The notes beneath the pieces are model-generated. The model was not told the origin of the DNA. It saw only the letters and a program-made list of their open reading frames with translations, and ran no database searches. Of a DNA stretch of 64,000 bases, positions 16,658-25,452 are shown piece after piece (within the stretch, counting starts at the first letter, position 1; each line of letters starts with the position of its first letter). The position numbers were made by a program, and so were the translations under genes. The stretch is from positions 1 through 64,000 of the forward strand of contig RKQB01000010.1 of the NCBI GenBank assembly GCA_003797895.1, read 5' to 3'. Origin of the DNA: Cyclobacteriaceae bacterium YHN15. GTDB taxonomy: Bacteria; Bacteroidota; Bacteroidia; Cytophagales; Cyclobacteriaceae.

Positions 16658-17875
16658 TTAATGGAATTTATTCAATTTTTCCTGTTCGGCGATGGTCGAG
16701 TATCCATTGCTGAGCCGATCTGCATAATCATCCAGAAGCTCCATTATTTTTTCCTGTTTGTTGGATCGGACAATTAATCCGGCATGGTAGTCGAGAGGAA
16801 CCCGAAAACAGACTTCAGGATCATCAAATGAAGAAAGATCAGGCTGCTGGAACTTGGAAAGGGTTAGAACAATACCGGCAAAACCTTTCTTGACTTTGGG
16901 TAATTTATAATCTTTTCCTTTGGAAATAGCATCTTCAATTTTGGCCCATTCGGACCATAAATTGATGTCGGTTGCCCCTTCCACCATTTCAGCCAAATGG
17001 GCTCCGCCCACCCTGGAAGAAGTCTCCAGAAAATAGATTTTACCATCTTCTCTTCCTTTGATAAATTCGGTATGAGCCGCCCCGTTTTTCATGCCAAAAG
17101 CCTTCATGACTTTTTTATTGGCCTCTTTGATATCTTTGTCATCATCAGATCCATAGGTGACATTTGCACTTCTGAAAATTCCCCCTCCCTGAGAAATTTC
17201 CATAGGTGTCGCCAAATACTTGGATACCGTGCAGAAAAGAGGTTTTTCTTTCAGAATTAGACTGTCGGCATGATATACATCACCAGGCTTGAACTGTTCC
17301 ACAAGATACCTGACCCTGTTATCTCCCAATTCGTGAATATTCTGCCAGAGATTTTCTTTATCATGAACTTTGATAATTCCATGTGCGGATGCTTCGGACC
17401 GTGGTTTTAAAACCCAAGGGGCAGGAATTGTATCCGCAAAGTGATTGATCTCTTCGTCATTGAAAAGAGAGGAAAACGGAGGAACTAAAACCCCGGCATC
17501 ATGCGCTCTCATTCTCATGGCCAGCTTATCCCTGAAATATCTGCCAGTGGTCTGTCCCATTCCGGGAATACGGAGATTCTCTCTCAAAAATGTAGCTTTT
17601 TCTACATCATAATCATCCAATGCTACGATAGCATCAATTTTGGTGCTTCTCATGATTCCAGCAACACCCATTAATAATTTTTCAAGATCCCAATCAAGGT
17701 CTTGCCCAGGCATGTAAAAAATTTCATCAATATATTCATGGGGCCAATTGCTTTCCCTTAATTTCTCTGAGGTCACGAGAAATACTGTATTTCCTGCTTT
17801 TTTAAGTGAGGTTAAAAAAGCACCACCTTTGAAATAGTTGGAAATACACAAAAAGGTTTTATGCTGCTTTATCAT
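16658..17875 (-). CDS. ATP-grasp ligase (carboxylate-amine ligase type)
   Basis: 405 residues. ATG 17875 lies four bases after the aminopeptidase stop; the in-frame TTG upstream is not preferred. A Rossmann-like N-terminal domain contains IDAIVALDDYDVEKA. The ATP-grasp region (about 110-310) has PAPWVLKPRSEASAHGI and the Mg-binding FLETSSRVGGAHL block. Such enzymes join a carboxylate to an amine through an acyl-phosphate, often making dipeptides or similar amides. Its coupling to a leucyl aminopeptidase hints at peptide metabolism. The real substrates are unknown. Confidence 0.85.
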   Translation of the reverse strand: MIKQHKTFLCISNYFKGGAFLTSLKKAGNTVFLVTSEKLRESNWPHEYIDEIFYMPGQDLDWDLEKLLMGVAGIMRSTKIDAIVALDDYDVEKATFLRENLRIPGMGQTTGRYFRDKLAMRMRAHDAGVLVPPFSSLFNDEEINHFADTIPAPWVLKPRSEASAHGIIKVHDKENLWQNIHELGDNRVRYLVEQFKPGDVYHADSLILKEKPLFCTVSKYLATPMEISQGGGIFRSANVTYGSDDDKDIKEANKKVMKAFGMKNGAAHTEFIKGREDGKIYFLETSSRVGGAHLAEMVEGATDINLWSEWAKIEDAISKGKDYKLPKVKKGFAGIVLTLSKFQQPDLSSFDDPEVCFRVPLDYHAGLIVRSNKQEKIMELLDDYADRLSNGYSTIAEQEKLNKFH

Positions 17876-17879
17876 ATAC

Positions 17880-19310
17880 TTAGTGGTTTTCAAGTAATTT
17901 AATCAATAAATGTACTCCAAATGCAGTAGCATGCTTGGTTTTGGCAAATTCAGAATCCCCAAATGCGGTCCCTGCAATGTCAATATGGGCCCATGAATCA
18001 TGGTTTTCTGTGAAATATTCTAAAAATTTTGCTGCTGTAATTGCTCCGGCAATGGGTTTACCATGATAGTTTTTAATATCTGCTATATCGCTGTCCATTT
18101 CATTTTTATAAACATCCCACATCGGCAAGGGCCATACCCTTTCTCCTATACTTTCTCCGCTTTCCTGCAATGCTTTTGATAATTCCTCATTTTTCGAAAA
18201 AAGGGCAGCACATTCATATCCAAATGTCCCCACCGCACTACCTGTCAAGGTGGCGAAATCTACGACTGTATCCGGGGAATAATTTTTAATCAAATAGCTT
18301 AAACCATCAGCTAAAATCAACCTTCCTTCTGCATCTGTATCGATTACCTCAATGGTCTTGCCACTGTAACTTCCGATCACATCTGAAGGTAAAAAGGATT
18401 TATTATCCACTGCATTTTCTACACAGGGGACCACGGCGGTCACATTGATATTTAATTTAAGATCTCCAATTAGCTGGAAAGCACCCAAGACAGTGGCCGC
18501 ACCGCCCATATCACATTTCATTTGGACCATTCCCTGGGTTTTTATATTCAGGCCTCCGGTATCAAAAGTTACTCCTTTTCCCACTAAACCAAAATGTTTT
18601 TTGGCAGATTTTGACCGGTATTCCATAATAATAAACTGTGGCTCTCTTTCACTGCCTTGACCCACTGCTAAAAATGCTTTAAGATTTTCTTTTTCAGCTT
18701 TTTTCCTGTCAAGGACCTTGGTTTCAAAACCATACTTTCTACCTGCTTTTTCAGCCCATTCTGCCAAAAAAACAGGAGTGACTTTATTGGGCGGTAAATC
18801 AACCATATAGAATGTTTCCATCTGGGCATCTGCAATTTTTCTGGCTCTTTCAGTCAGTTGTTCTGCATCTTTCAATCCTGTATGTACCAAAAGACTGGTT
18901 TTGGTCCAGTCTTTGGGAAGGGTTTGCTGATTTTTATAATGCCCTAACCTATAGGTTCCCAGGACCAAGCCGGATACAGCTGCCTCCAGTATGTTTTTAT
19001 CCATTTCATCGGTCAGATAAAGTAGGACTTTTTCTTTAAACAAGTCCTCCTGCTTAGCGCTCAACCTACGGAAAGCCGTTTTTACGGATTTATATTCAGG
19101 GTTTCTACCGAGACCTACGAAAATATAAATATTTCCGCTTTCCTTATCTTCAACAATGAACTGGGTATCTTTTTTACCGCTGAAAAGACTTTTGGATACG
19201 GAAATATTTTTAAATGCTTCTCTTGATTGGATGCCATTTTCATTTTCAAAAAACGGTAGAAGAATAAGGCCTATGAAATCATTTATTGTATTGCCTTTTG
19301 TAACTATCAT
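17880..19310 (-). CDS. Leucyl aminopeptidase, M17 family
   Basis: 476 residues. The M17 catalytic C-terminal half shows GLVGKGVTFDTGGLNIK, the metal-binding KCDMGGAA and the signature DTDAEGRLILADGLSY (first position D instead of the usual N). The family removes N-terminal residues from peptides using two metal ions. It is somewhat short at the N-terminus relative to about 500 residues. A TACTTTTG box on the minus strand (19371-19364) lies about 50 bases upstream. It leads a two-gene run with the ATP-grasp ligase. Confidence 0.93.
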   Translation of the reverse strand: MIVTKGNTINDFIGLILLPFFENENGIQSREAFKNISVSKSLFSGKKDTQFIVEDKESGNIYIFVGLGRNPEYKSVKTAFRRLSAKQEDLFKEKVLLYLTDEMDKNILEAAVSGLVLGTYRLGHYKNQQTLPKDWTKTSLLVHTGLKDAEQLTERARKIADAQMETFYMVDLPPNKVTPVFLAEWAEKAGRKYGFETKVLDRKKAEKENLKAFLAVGQGSEREPQFIIMEYRSKSAKKHFGLVGKGVTFDTGGLNIKTQGMVQMKCDMGGAATVLGAFQLIGDLKLNINVTAVVPCVENAVDNKSFLPSDVIGSYSGKTIEVIDTDAEGRLILADGLSYLIKNYSPDTVVDFATLTGSAVGTFGYECAALFSKNEELSKALQESGESIGERVWPLPMWDVYKNEMDSDIADIKNYHGKPIAGAITAAKFLEYFTENHDSWAHIDIAGTAFGDSEFAKTKHATAFGVHLLIKLLENH

Positions 19311-19363
19311 ATAAAATCGGTTAACCGGATTTAAATCCTTTAGGCAATTAAATAAAATTCCAA

Positions 19364-19371
19364 CAAAAGTA
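19364..19371 (-). promoter_or_regulatory. Possible -7 box (TAnnTTTG) of the aminopeptidase gene
   Basis: TACTTTTG on the minus strand matches the TAnnTTTG element exactly, about 54 bases before the start. No clear -33 TTTG was found at the usual spacing. Confidence 0.35.
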
Positions 19372-19452
19372 ATTGAGCTTTTTTATTTTAATTATTTATA
19401 AAGCTTTAAAAAATCCTTCTCTTAAAACCAAGTCAAAAAGAAGTTCAGCTAT

Positions 19453-20268
19453 TTATTGCTTAAATACTATTGTCCTTCCATCCTGCAAGATCAAACTTGC
19501 ACTATTTTCACATGCTGATGCTGATTCATAAATCATAGTATGCATAGTGGAAGTGGTTTCATTTCTGAAAATCTGCCATTTTTCAGAACCCTCCCCAGGT
19601 AAATAGTTTCCAGATAGGATACAATCCACCAAATACCTTTTATTGAGGGTCGGATTCATTACAATCCGTCTGCCGGTAACGTTTCTTCCTTCAATGCTTC
19701 CTGAACTAAGGAATTCTGTAAATTCACCATTCTGGAAGGTAAGTTGGAATTCATAATTCCCGTTGATACGGGATGAGGATTCAAATTCATTAATAAGAAA
19801 AAGATCTGTAAAAACCTCAGTTCTCCTGTTTGGATTGACAAGACTTCTGACTTGTTTGAAATCTCTCTTTCCCTCCACTTTTATGCCCCTTACTTTATAA
19901 TTTTCATATTCCAACCGGGAAGTTGCTTCCAACATGTTGGTATTGAGGTATTGAATGTGGATTTTGCCAGACCTTAAAAGTGAGGCATTGTTATCACATT
20001 CTCTAGAACTATCAAATTCCAAGGTCACTTTTCTCAGCGCTTCATCTATAGTAATGGCCGGACAACCGGGTATGTCAAGGGTATCCGCTACTTTGTAATT
20101 ATCCAATGTCTGAAAAGCAAAAAAATAGGCTTCTTCGAGGGCAAATGAAATATTGAATATTTCGTTTCCTTCAACCTGTAAATCGGTTGTGATATTTTTA
20201 TCAATATCCGTGGAACAGGAACTGATCACCAACATCATCAAAATCGGAACAAGTAATTTCTGAAGCAT
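19453..20268 (-). CDS. Lipoprotein of unknown function
   Basis: 271 residues. The leader MLQKLLVPILMMLVISSCS has a lipobox with Cys18, so it is probably a membrane-anchored lipoprotein. The rest is beta-rich, with repeated strand patterns and two further C-terminal cysteine-containing segments. No family recognised. It is transcribed alone, away from the SDR gene at 20396. Confidence 0.75.
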   Translation of the reverse strand: MLQKLLVPILMMLVISSCSTDIDKNITTDLQVEGNEIFNISFALEEAYFFAFQTLDNYKVADTLDIPGCPAITIDEALRKVTLEFDSSRECDNNASLLRSGKIHIQYLNTNMLEATSRLEYENYKVRGIKVEGKRDFKQVRSLVNPNRRTEVFTDLFLINEFESSSRINGNYEFQLTFQNGEFTEFLSSGSIEGRNVTGRRIVMNPTLNKRYLVDCILSGNYLPGEGSEKWQIFRNETTSTMHTMIYESASACENSASLILQDGRTIVFKQ

Positions 20269-20395
20269 AACTATACTTTGATAGCGTAAATCTACTGCCT
20301 TTCATTGAATTTCAAAATCATGCCAAATTGAAGCCCATCTCCTTTTTTTTCGAAATAGTATTACCTATATTCAACGGTATTTTAATCCGAATCAT

Positions 20396-21268
20396 ATGTC
20401 TTATACTGAAGGAATGCTCAGGGACGAAGCCCTGAAAGGGAAAACAATTTTGATAACAGGTGGAGGTACTGGTCTTGGAAGATCGATGGGTTTGTATTTT
20501 TTGAAATTGGGGGCAAAATTGGTAATCACCAGCCGCAAATTGGATGTTTTGGAGGCCACCGCAAAAGAGATGGAAAAAGAAACCGGAGGTAAAGTTTTAC
20601 CATTGTCCTGCGATGTTCGTGATATTGATCAAGTGGAAAAAATGTGGGCTGATGCCCTTGCCCATTATGGGAAAATAGATGTGGTGCTAAACAATGCTGC
20701 CGGGAATTTTATCAGCCCTACGGAGAGGTTGTCAACCAATGCCTTCAATACTGTTTTGGATATAGTTTTAAAAGGAACCTCCAATGTAACATTGACAGCC
20801 GGGAAATCATGGATACAGGCCAAGCAGCCTGGCACCTTCCTGAATATTGTAACCACTTATGCCTGGACAGGATCCGGGTATGTTGTCCCCAGTGCCGCCG
20901 CAAAAGCAGGAGTCCTGGCAATAACCCGTTCACTTGCAGTGGAATGGGCAAAATATAAAATCAGGTCAAATGCTATTGCCCCGGGACCATTCCCGACAGA
21001 AGGTGCCTGGAGCAGGTTATTGCCCGGAGACCTGGTAAAGAAATTTGATCCTGCCAAAAAAGTACCTGTTGGAAGGGTAGGAGACCATCAGGAATTGGCA
21101 AATATTGCGGCCTATTTGGTTTCTGATTTTTCTGCGTATGTAAATGGAGAAGTCATTACCATTGACGGAGGAGAGTGGTTGATGGGAGCCGGTGAGTTCA
21201 ATAATCTGGATATGATACCTCAGGAATTGTGGGATATGATGGAGGCTTCCAGGGGAAAAAAGGGATGA
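20396..21268 (+). CDS. SDR oxidoreductase, 2,4-dienoyl-CoA reductase-like
   Basis: 290 residues. The cofactor motif is TGGGTGLGRSMG (about 21-32), followed by NNAAGNF. The usual YxxxK is replaced: the lysine is in SAAAKAG and no tyrosine lies four residues before it. That pattern, with the NNAAGNF motif, fits 2,4-dienoyl-CoA reductases, which reduce unsaturated acyl-CoA during beta-oxidation of polyunsaturated fatty acids. The precise substrate is inferred. A terminator overlaps the stop. Confidence 0.85.
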   Translation: MSYTEGMLRDEALKGKTILITGGGTGLGRSMGLYFLKLGAKLVITSRKLDVLEATAKEMEKETGGKVLPLSCDVRDIDQVEKMWADALAHYGKIDVVLNNAAGNFISPTERLSTNAFNTVLDIVLKGTSNVTLTAGKSWIQAKQPGTFLNIVTTYAWTGSGYVVPSAAAKAGVLAITRSLAVEWAKYKIRSNAIAPGPFPTEGAWSRLLPGDLVKKFDPAKKVPVGRVGDHQELANIAAYLVSDFSAYVNGEVITIDGGEWLMGAGEFNNLDMIPQELWDMMEASRGKKG

Positions 21269-21289
21269 GCCCCAAAGTGATTTGGGGCT
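21268..21289 (+). terminator. Terminator-like hairpin after the SDR gene
   Basis: AGCCCCAAA (21268-21276) pairs perfectly with TTTGGGGCT (21281-21289) across a 4-base loop. It starts at the last base of the stop codon. The U tract is weak. Confidence 0.7.
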
Positions 21290-21339
21290 ATTTGAAAGCA
21301 AAATGGAAAATCAGGAATCTTTAAGATGGAAGATGCCCA

Positions 21340-21526
21340 TTATTTTTTATCTTCCTTGAAAACCGGAGCTTTTTTAAATGGAAGAACCAAGGATCCATCC
21401 CAATTTCCTAATACTTTATCCACATTTCCCTCTTCTATTGAAGTGGTTTCTATAAAATACCAATGATCATTCTTTGATTCCGAAACAGCAATAAGGTAAT
21501 TTCCTGAGGTTAAATTTTTTATAAAA
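21340..21526 (-). pseudogene. C-terminal remnant of a gene, no start codon
   Basis: A minus-strand frame ends with TAA at 21340-21342. It reads NYLIAVSESKNDHWYFIET and, later, LGNWDGSLVLPFKKAP. The composition is protein-like with a plausible C-terminus. Upstream the frame runs open into the 3' end of the sbtA-like gene in another frame, and no ATG, GTG or TTG occurs near a sensible start. Most likely a gene truncated at its 5' side. Family not recognised. Confidence 0.5.
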
Positions 21527-22489
21527 TTACATGTTGGAGGCCACCCAATAATAAATGGGAAAACCCAGCGTGATATTGAATGGGAATGTAACCGCCAAAG
21601 CCATAGGTAGAAAGATGCCAGGATTGGCTTTTGGAACAGCGATTTTCATGGCTGCAGGAACAGCGATATAAGAAGCAGAGGCAGCAAGAATGGCAAACAT
21701 GAACCTATCTCCGGTATTCGAAGTGATAAATTGGGAAGAATAGGCCACAATTATTCCATTGACCAAAGGAATGATTATGGCAAAAATTGCCGTAAATTTT
21801 CCTGATTCAAGAAAGTCCTTGAGTTTTTTGCCACTTGTAATTCCCATGTCCAACAAGAAAATGGCAAGAAAACCCTTGAAAATATCAGTGGTAAAGGGTT
21901 CAATTCCTCTGGCTTCTTCTTCCGATGCCAGTAATCCTATCACTAAGCTTCCCAATATCAACAGGACGGAACCATTGGTGAAAGCATGTTTTACAACTTT
22001 CCTGACCTTCATTTCAGGGTTACTGTCCTCTGAATAAATTTTTATGAGCAATACTCCCAAAATGATGGCAGGAGCCTCCATCAAGGCCATAATGGCCACC
22101 ATGTAACCGTTGAAATGCTGGTGTTGAATTTCCAGGAAGGAAACCGCTGTCACAAAGGTGACGGCCGATACAGACCCATAAGCCGCCGCAATGGCTCCGG
22201 CATTTTCAATCGAAAAACGTTTTTTTAGTATGAAGAATGTGTAAAAAGGAATCAAACTGGCCACAACAATCCCGAACAATACCGCCCAAATTATCCCCAA
22301 ATTGAATTCGCTATGCGCCAGTTCCTGACCTCCTTTAAAGCCAATAGCAAAAAGCAGGTATAAAGAGATGAATTTAGAGGAGTTATTGGGTATTTCCAGG
22401 TCACTTTTAAGCTTTACTGCAATAATTCCCAGAACAAAAAACAGGAAAGCAGGATTGGTGAAATTGTCGATAAGGAGATGGTAATTCAT
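21527..22489 (-). CDS. Sodium-dependent bicarbonate transporter-like permease (SbtA family)
   Basis: 320 residues, about ten membrane helices. Recognisable blocks include FKGGQELAHSEFN, GSVSAVTFVTAVSFLE and DMGITSGKKLKDF. Family members import bicarbonate with sodium and usually serve carbon concentration. In a heterotroph this may supply bicarbonate for carboxylases. Its ATG overlaps the stop of the upstream 163-residue gene (ATGA), so the two are coupled. A divergent LysR gene lies next to them. Confidence 0.88.
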   Translation of the reverse strand: MNYHLLIDNFTNPAFLFFVLGIIAVKLKSDLEIPNNSSKFISLYLLFAIGFKGGQELAHSEFNLGIIWAVLFGIVVASLIPFYTFFILKKRFSIENAGAIAAAYGSVSAVTFVTAVSFLEIQHQHFNGYMVAIMALMEAPAIILGVLLIKIYSEDSNPEMKVRKVVKHAFTNGSVLLILGSLVIGLLASEEEARGIEPFTTDIFKGFLAIFLLDMGITSGKKLKDFLESGKFTAIFAIIIPLVNGIIVAYSSQFITSNTGDRFMFAILAASASYIAVPAAMKIAVPKANPGIFLPMALAVTFPFNITLGFPIYYWVASNM

Positions 22490-22977
22490 ACGGCCTGATA
22501 GGCTAAATTTAAATTAAACTCAATGGATTTTCCTTTTTGGACCTGAGTCAACATACCCTTGACCTCAATCTGATGATATCTTATCATATCGCCAAATTCA
22601 GGTGATTTCAATAATTCTAAGTGTAAGTGTTCCAAGTAGGAAAGGTAAAGTGCTCCTATTTTGGAAGAGGTTTTTACTTCCTTATCAATCTCTGTTATAT
22701 TTTTTTGATAGAGTTCTTTTAAAAAATCTTCTTGAGGGAAGGTCAGCTCGTTTTTCCTCAATACGATATCTCTGAAAAAAATACAGTCCAAATCCTGAGC
22801 CAATATCAATTCTCCAAAACCACCTATCTGTATTAGGTCTTTGATCTTAGGAATATCTTCTTCTGGCTTAAGCAAAGCGGCATGCCGTTCGAGAAAGTAA
22901 TGTTCACTTCCGAATCTTTTTTCCAGGAACTTTTTGACCAACAAATAAGAACAACAAATGAATATTTTTCTTTTCAT
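22486..22977 (-). CDS. Unknown 163-residue protein coupled to the SbtA-like permease
   Basis: 163 residues starting MKRKIFICCSYLLVKKFLEK, with a predicted beta-alpha pattern in the first half and helices in the second. No family recognised. The IGGFGELILAQDLDCIFF block (about 51-68) vaguely resembles the zinc-ligand strand of beta-carbonic anhydrases, but the H-x-x-C pattern is not preserved. It overlaps sbtA by four bases and sits opposite the LysR gene, so a role in bicarbonate use or control of the permease is likely. It is not a PII-like SbtB by sequence. Confidence 0.7.
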   Translation of the reverse strand: MKRKIFICCSYLLVKKFLEKRFGSEHYFLERHAALLKPEEDIPKIKDLIQIGGFGELILAQDLDCIFFRDIVLRKNELTFPQEDFLKELYQKNITEIDKEVKTSSKIGALYLSYLEHLHLELLKSPEFGDMIRYHQIEVKGMLTQVQKGKSIEFNLNLAYQAV

Positions 22978-23017
22978 TAGTTTGAAATGAAACTTTTTGC
23001 AAAACTCTTTAGTATAT

Positions 23018-23041
23018 TTAATATATTTTTATTTATATTAA
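23018..23041. promoter_or_regulatory. Inverted repeat, candidate LysR operator 1
   Basis: TTAATATA (23018-23025) and TATATTAA (23034-23041) form a perfect 8-bp inverted repeat with an 8-base spacer between the divergent genes. AT-richness reduces its weight. Confidence 0.45.
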
Positions 23042-23056
23042 TAATGTTAAACATTA
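23042..23056. promoter_or_regulatory. Palindrome, candidate LysR operator 2
   Basis: TAATGTT-A-AACATTA is a perfect 7-bp palindrome around a single central base. It ends ten bases before the LysR start and abuts the first inverted repeat. Placement between divergent lysR and target genes is typical of autoregulated LysR sites. Confidence 0.5.
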
Positions 23057-23065
23057 AAATTATTT

Positions 23066-23992
23066 ATGAATTATACACTACATCAGCTACAGGTATTTTT
23101 GAAGGTGACTCAGACACAGAGCATCACCAAAGCTGCCGAAGCCTTACACTTGACCCAACCGGCGGTATCAATACAATTGAGAAATTTTCAGGATCAGTTT
23201 GATATTCCTTTGACTGAAATAGTAGGAAGGAAACTTTATGTTACTGAATTTGGAAAAGAGATAGCGGCTGCTGCAGAAAAAATTGTTGACCAAATCCATG
23301 CGATCAATTACAAAACAGCTTCATTCAAAGGTCAGTTGACTGGCAGGCTGAAGATTTCTGTGGTATCTACAGGTAAATACGTCATGCCTTATTTTCTGGC
23401 CGGGTTCATGAAGATGCATCCTGGGATAGAACTAAAATTGGACGTGACCAATAAAGCCATGGTCCTCAATAGCCTGGATGAAAATGAAGTGGATTTCGCA
23501 CTTGTCTCTATTTTACCTGAATCCCTTCAGGTAGAGGCGATTTCATTGATGGAAAATAAACTTTATTTAGTGGCGGATAAAAATTTTAATTTTAGTAAAG
23601 ACTTATATGCTAAAGATATTTTTGAGCAGATTACCTTGATTTTCAGGGAACAGGGTTCAGGTACCCGGCTTACTTTGGAGCGTTTTCTAAGGAGTAACAA
23701 TATTCTAGTCAGAAAAAAAATGGAATTGACATCCAATGAAGCGGTGAAGCAGGCTATTATTGCCGGGTTGGGTTGCTCGGTAATGCCATTAATCGGTATT
23801 AAGAATGAATTGAAAGACGGGGATCTCAAGATCATTCCGGTGGAAGATTTACCAATAGTGACCAACTGGAACCTGATTTACCTTAAAAACAAGAGATTTT
23901 CACCTGTTGCAGAAGCATTTTTAGCCTATCTGAATCAGGAAAAGGATAATATCATAGCAGAGCATTTCAGTTGGTTTAAAGTGTTAAATTAA
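23066..23992 (+). CDS. LysR family transcriptional regulator (CbbR/CmpR-like)
   Basis: 308 residues. An N-terminal winged helix (about 1-62) carries LHQLQVFLKV and AAEALHLTQPAVSIQLR. A periplasmic-binding-like effector domain (about 90-300) follows. It is divergent from the 163-residue gene and sbtA. CbbR/CmpR-type regulators control carbon-fixation and bicarbonate-uptake genes, so it very probably controls this operon. The effector is unknown. Confidence 0.9.
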   Translation: MNYTLHQLQVFLKVTQTQSITKAAEALHLTQPAVSIQLRNFQDQFDIPLTEIVGRKLYVTEFGKEIAAAAEKIVDQIHAINYKTASFKGQLTGRLKISVVSTGKYVMPYFLAGFMKMHPGIELKLDVTNKAMVLNSLDENEVDFALVSILPESLQVEAISLMENKLYLVADKNFNFSKDLYAKDIFEQITLIFREQGSGTRLTLERFLRSNNILVRKKMELTSNEAVKQAIIAGLGCSVMPLIGIKNELKDGDLKIIPVEDLPIVTNWNLIYLKNKRFSPVAEAFLAYLNQEKDNIIAEHFSWFKVLN

Positions 23993-24048
23993 AATTACCC
24001 TTGGTGCTGATTCATGGCTATTATTTATAAAAATCTGAAAGTGCTTTT

Positions 24049-25242
24049 TCAGTACAAAAATCCAAACAACCACAGTGGAATCTTCTTCGGATTGCCGTAT
24101 TCGATATCATCCGCAGCAATAAAGCTGTTTTTGACTCCCTGCATCTGTTCGGCGGATTTATTCTTACCACCCACTTCAAAGATATACTTCCCGTCGATCC
24201 TGAAGTCCCCATCCTTGACATATTCTACATCATGTAGATGGGAGACCTGATTGATAAAGAATGTTTCCCGCAAATTCCCAACATCTGCATTCTTCGGCGT
24301 AAAGGCAAACTGGAAGTTGGTGTTTTCCAAGTAGATCTTTTCCGGCTTTTGCATTTGGGTAATTCCCTTGATGTCCTTGTATAGATTTTTGGTTAAATGT
24401 GCCTCTTGCAGGAAAAAGAGGTAGCTCACTAAAGTATTCCGATTGATGCCAATACGCTCGCTGAGCTTGGTCACATTTGGAATAAATGGCACCGACTCCG
24501 AAATGATATGCAGCAGATGCTTCAGTTTGGGAATGTAAGAAATGGCCACACTCCTAAGCAGCGGCAACTCGATCTCCAAGGTCATATTCACGACTTCCTC
24601 CAAGCGCTGATGGTATAGGTCCGGCACCTCCTGAAAGAAAGGGAAGTAGCCATGATTCAGGTATGCGCTAAAATGTTCCAACGGCTTTACTTTTTGAAGC
24701 ACTTCTCTTGAAATAGAAACATGGTTTTCAATCAGATCTTCCAATCTGTATACAGGAAATTCATTTCCCGTCTTGATGGCCAGAAACTCCCTGAAAGACA
24801 AACCCTGCATATGGTAAATTACAGCCCTTCGGCTAAGGTCGGCGCGGGCATTCAGGATTTCCAGCATAGAGGAACCTGTAAACACAATTTTCAACTCAGG
24901 GAAATCATCGTAGATGTTTTTGATTTCAATGGACCAATTGGGGTATTTGTGTACCTCGTCCAAGAAAAGGTATTTACCTCCCCTTTTGGTAAAATGATCC
25001 ACCATGTCCACCAGACTGTTCTGTGCAAACCAGATATTGTCCAAACTCACGTATAAAGTGGTATGGTCAAAGGGTAGATTTTTCTTGATGTATTGGAGCA
25101 GTAGGGTGGTTTTCCCAACGCCCCTTGGACCTTTGATACCAATCAACCTTGCCTCCCAGCGGATCTTATCGATCATGCTTCTGACAAAGTCCAATGAAGT
25201 AGTATCAATCTTCTTTAGAAATTTTTCATCTATGGATTCCAT
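24049..25242 (-). CDS. AAA ATPase with DUF4143 C-terminal domain
   Basis: 397 residues from ATG 25242; an in-frame TTG upstream is unlikely. Walker A is GPRGVGKTT (38-46), Walker B YLFLDEVHKY (91-100), sensor FTGSSM (121-126). The C-terminal half matches the DUF4143 domain common in Bacteroidota AAA ATPases, often with a winged helix and a restriction-nuclease-like fold. Function of this family is not established. Regularly spaced palindromes just upstream suggest autoregulation. Confidence 0.88.
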   Translation of the reverse strand: MESIDEKFLKKIDTTSLDFVRSMIDKIRWEARLIGIKGPRGVGKTTLLLQYIKKNLPFDHTTLYVSLDNIWFAQNSLVDMVDHFTKRGGKYLFLDEVHKYPNWSIEIKNIYDDFPELKIVFTGSSMLEILNARADLSRRAVIYHMQGLSFREFLAIKTGNEFPVYRLEDLIENHVSISREVLQKVKPLEHFSAYLNHGYFPFFQEVPDLYHQRLEEVVNMTLEIELPLLRSVAISYIPKLKHLLHIISESVPFIPNVTKLSERIGINRNTLVSYLFFLQEAHLTKNLYKDIKGITQMQKPEKIYLENTNFQFAFTPKNADVGNLRETFFINQVSHLHDVEYVKDGDFRIDGKYIFEVGGKNKSAEQMQGVKNSFIAADDIEYGNPKKIPLWLFGFLY

Positions 25243-25248
25243 GATATC

Positions 25249-25356
25249 GCTTAGTATAATAAGCAAAAATAAGTAAATATGCTTAATATAAAAAGCTTTA
25301 ATAGAAATAAATGCTTAATATAATAAGCAAAAATTAATAAAAGTTGCTTAATAAAA
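25249..25356. repeat. Phased 32-bp repeat array with a 16-bp palindrome (operator array)
   Basis: Three copies of GCTTA-N6-TAAGC or a close variant start at 25249, 25281 and 25313, and a half-site starts at 25346. Spacing is 32, 32 and 33 bases, about three helical turns. The first copy ends seven bases before the AAA/DUF4143 start. The palindromes are perfect in copies 1 and 3 and imperfect in copy 2. Looks like binding sites for a repressor, probably of the AAA gene. Confidence 0.7.
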
Positions 25357-25452
25357 AAATCATTCCGATAACCAAAGTGAAGTAAATTTTGATTACAAGC
25401 TTTGTTTTTTTTAGTTTCCTGAAAGGTACTGGGCCAAACCAAAGAATTATAA

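Noticed and set aside
24049..25242. Defence-system call for the AAA/DUF4143 gene
   Set aside because: This family is common and alone here; no restriction, toxin or phage-linked neighbours support a defence role.
25249..25356. CRISPR array
   Set aside because: Units are about 32 bp long, with diverged AT-rich sequence between the palindromes and no constant repeat with unique spacers; no cas genes nearby.
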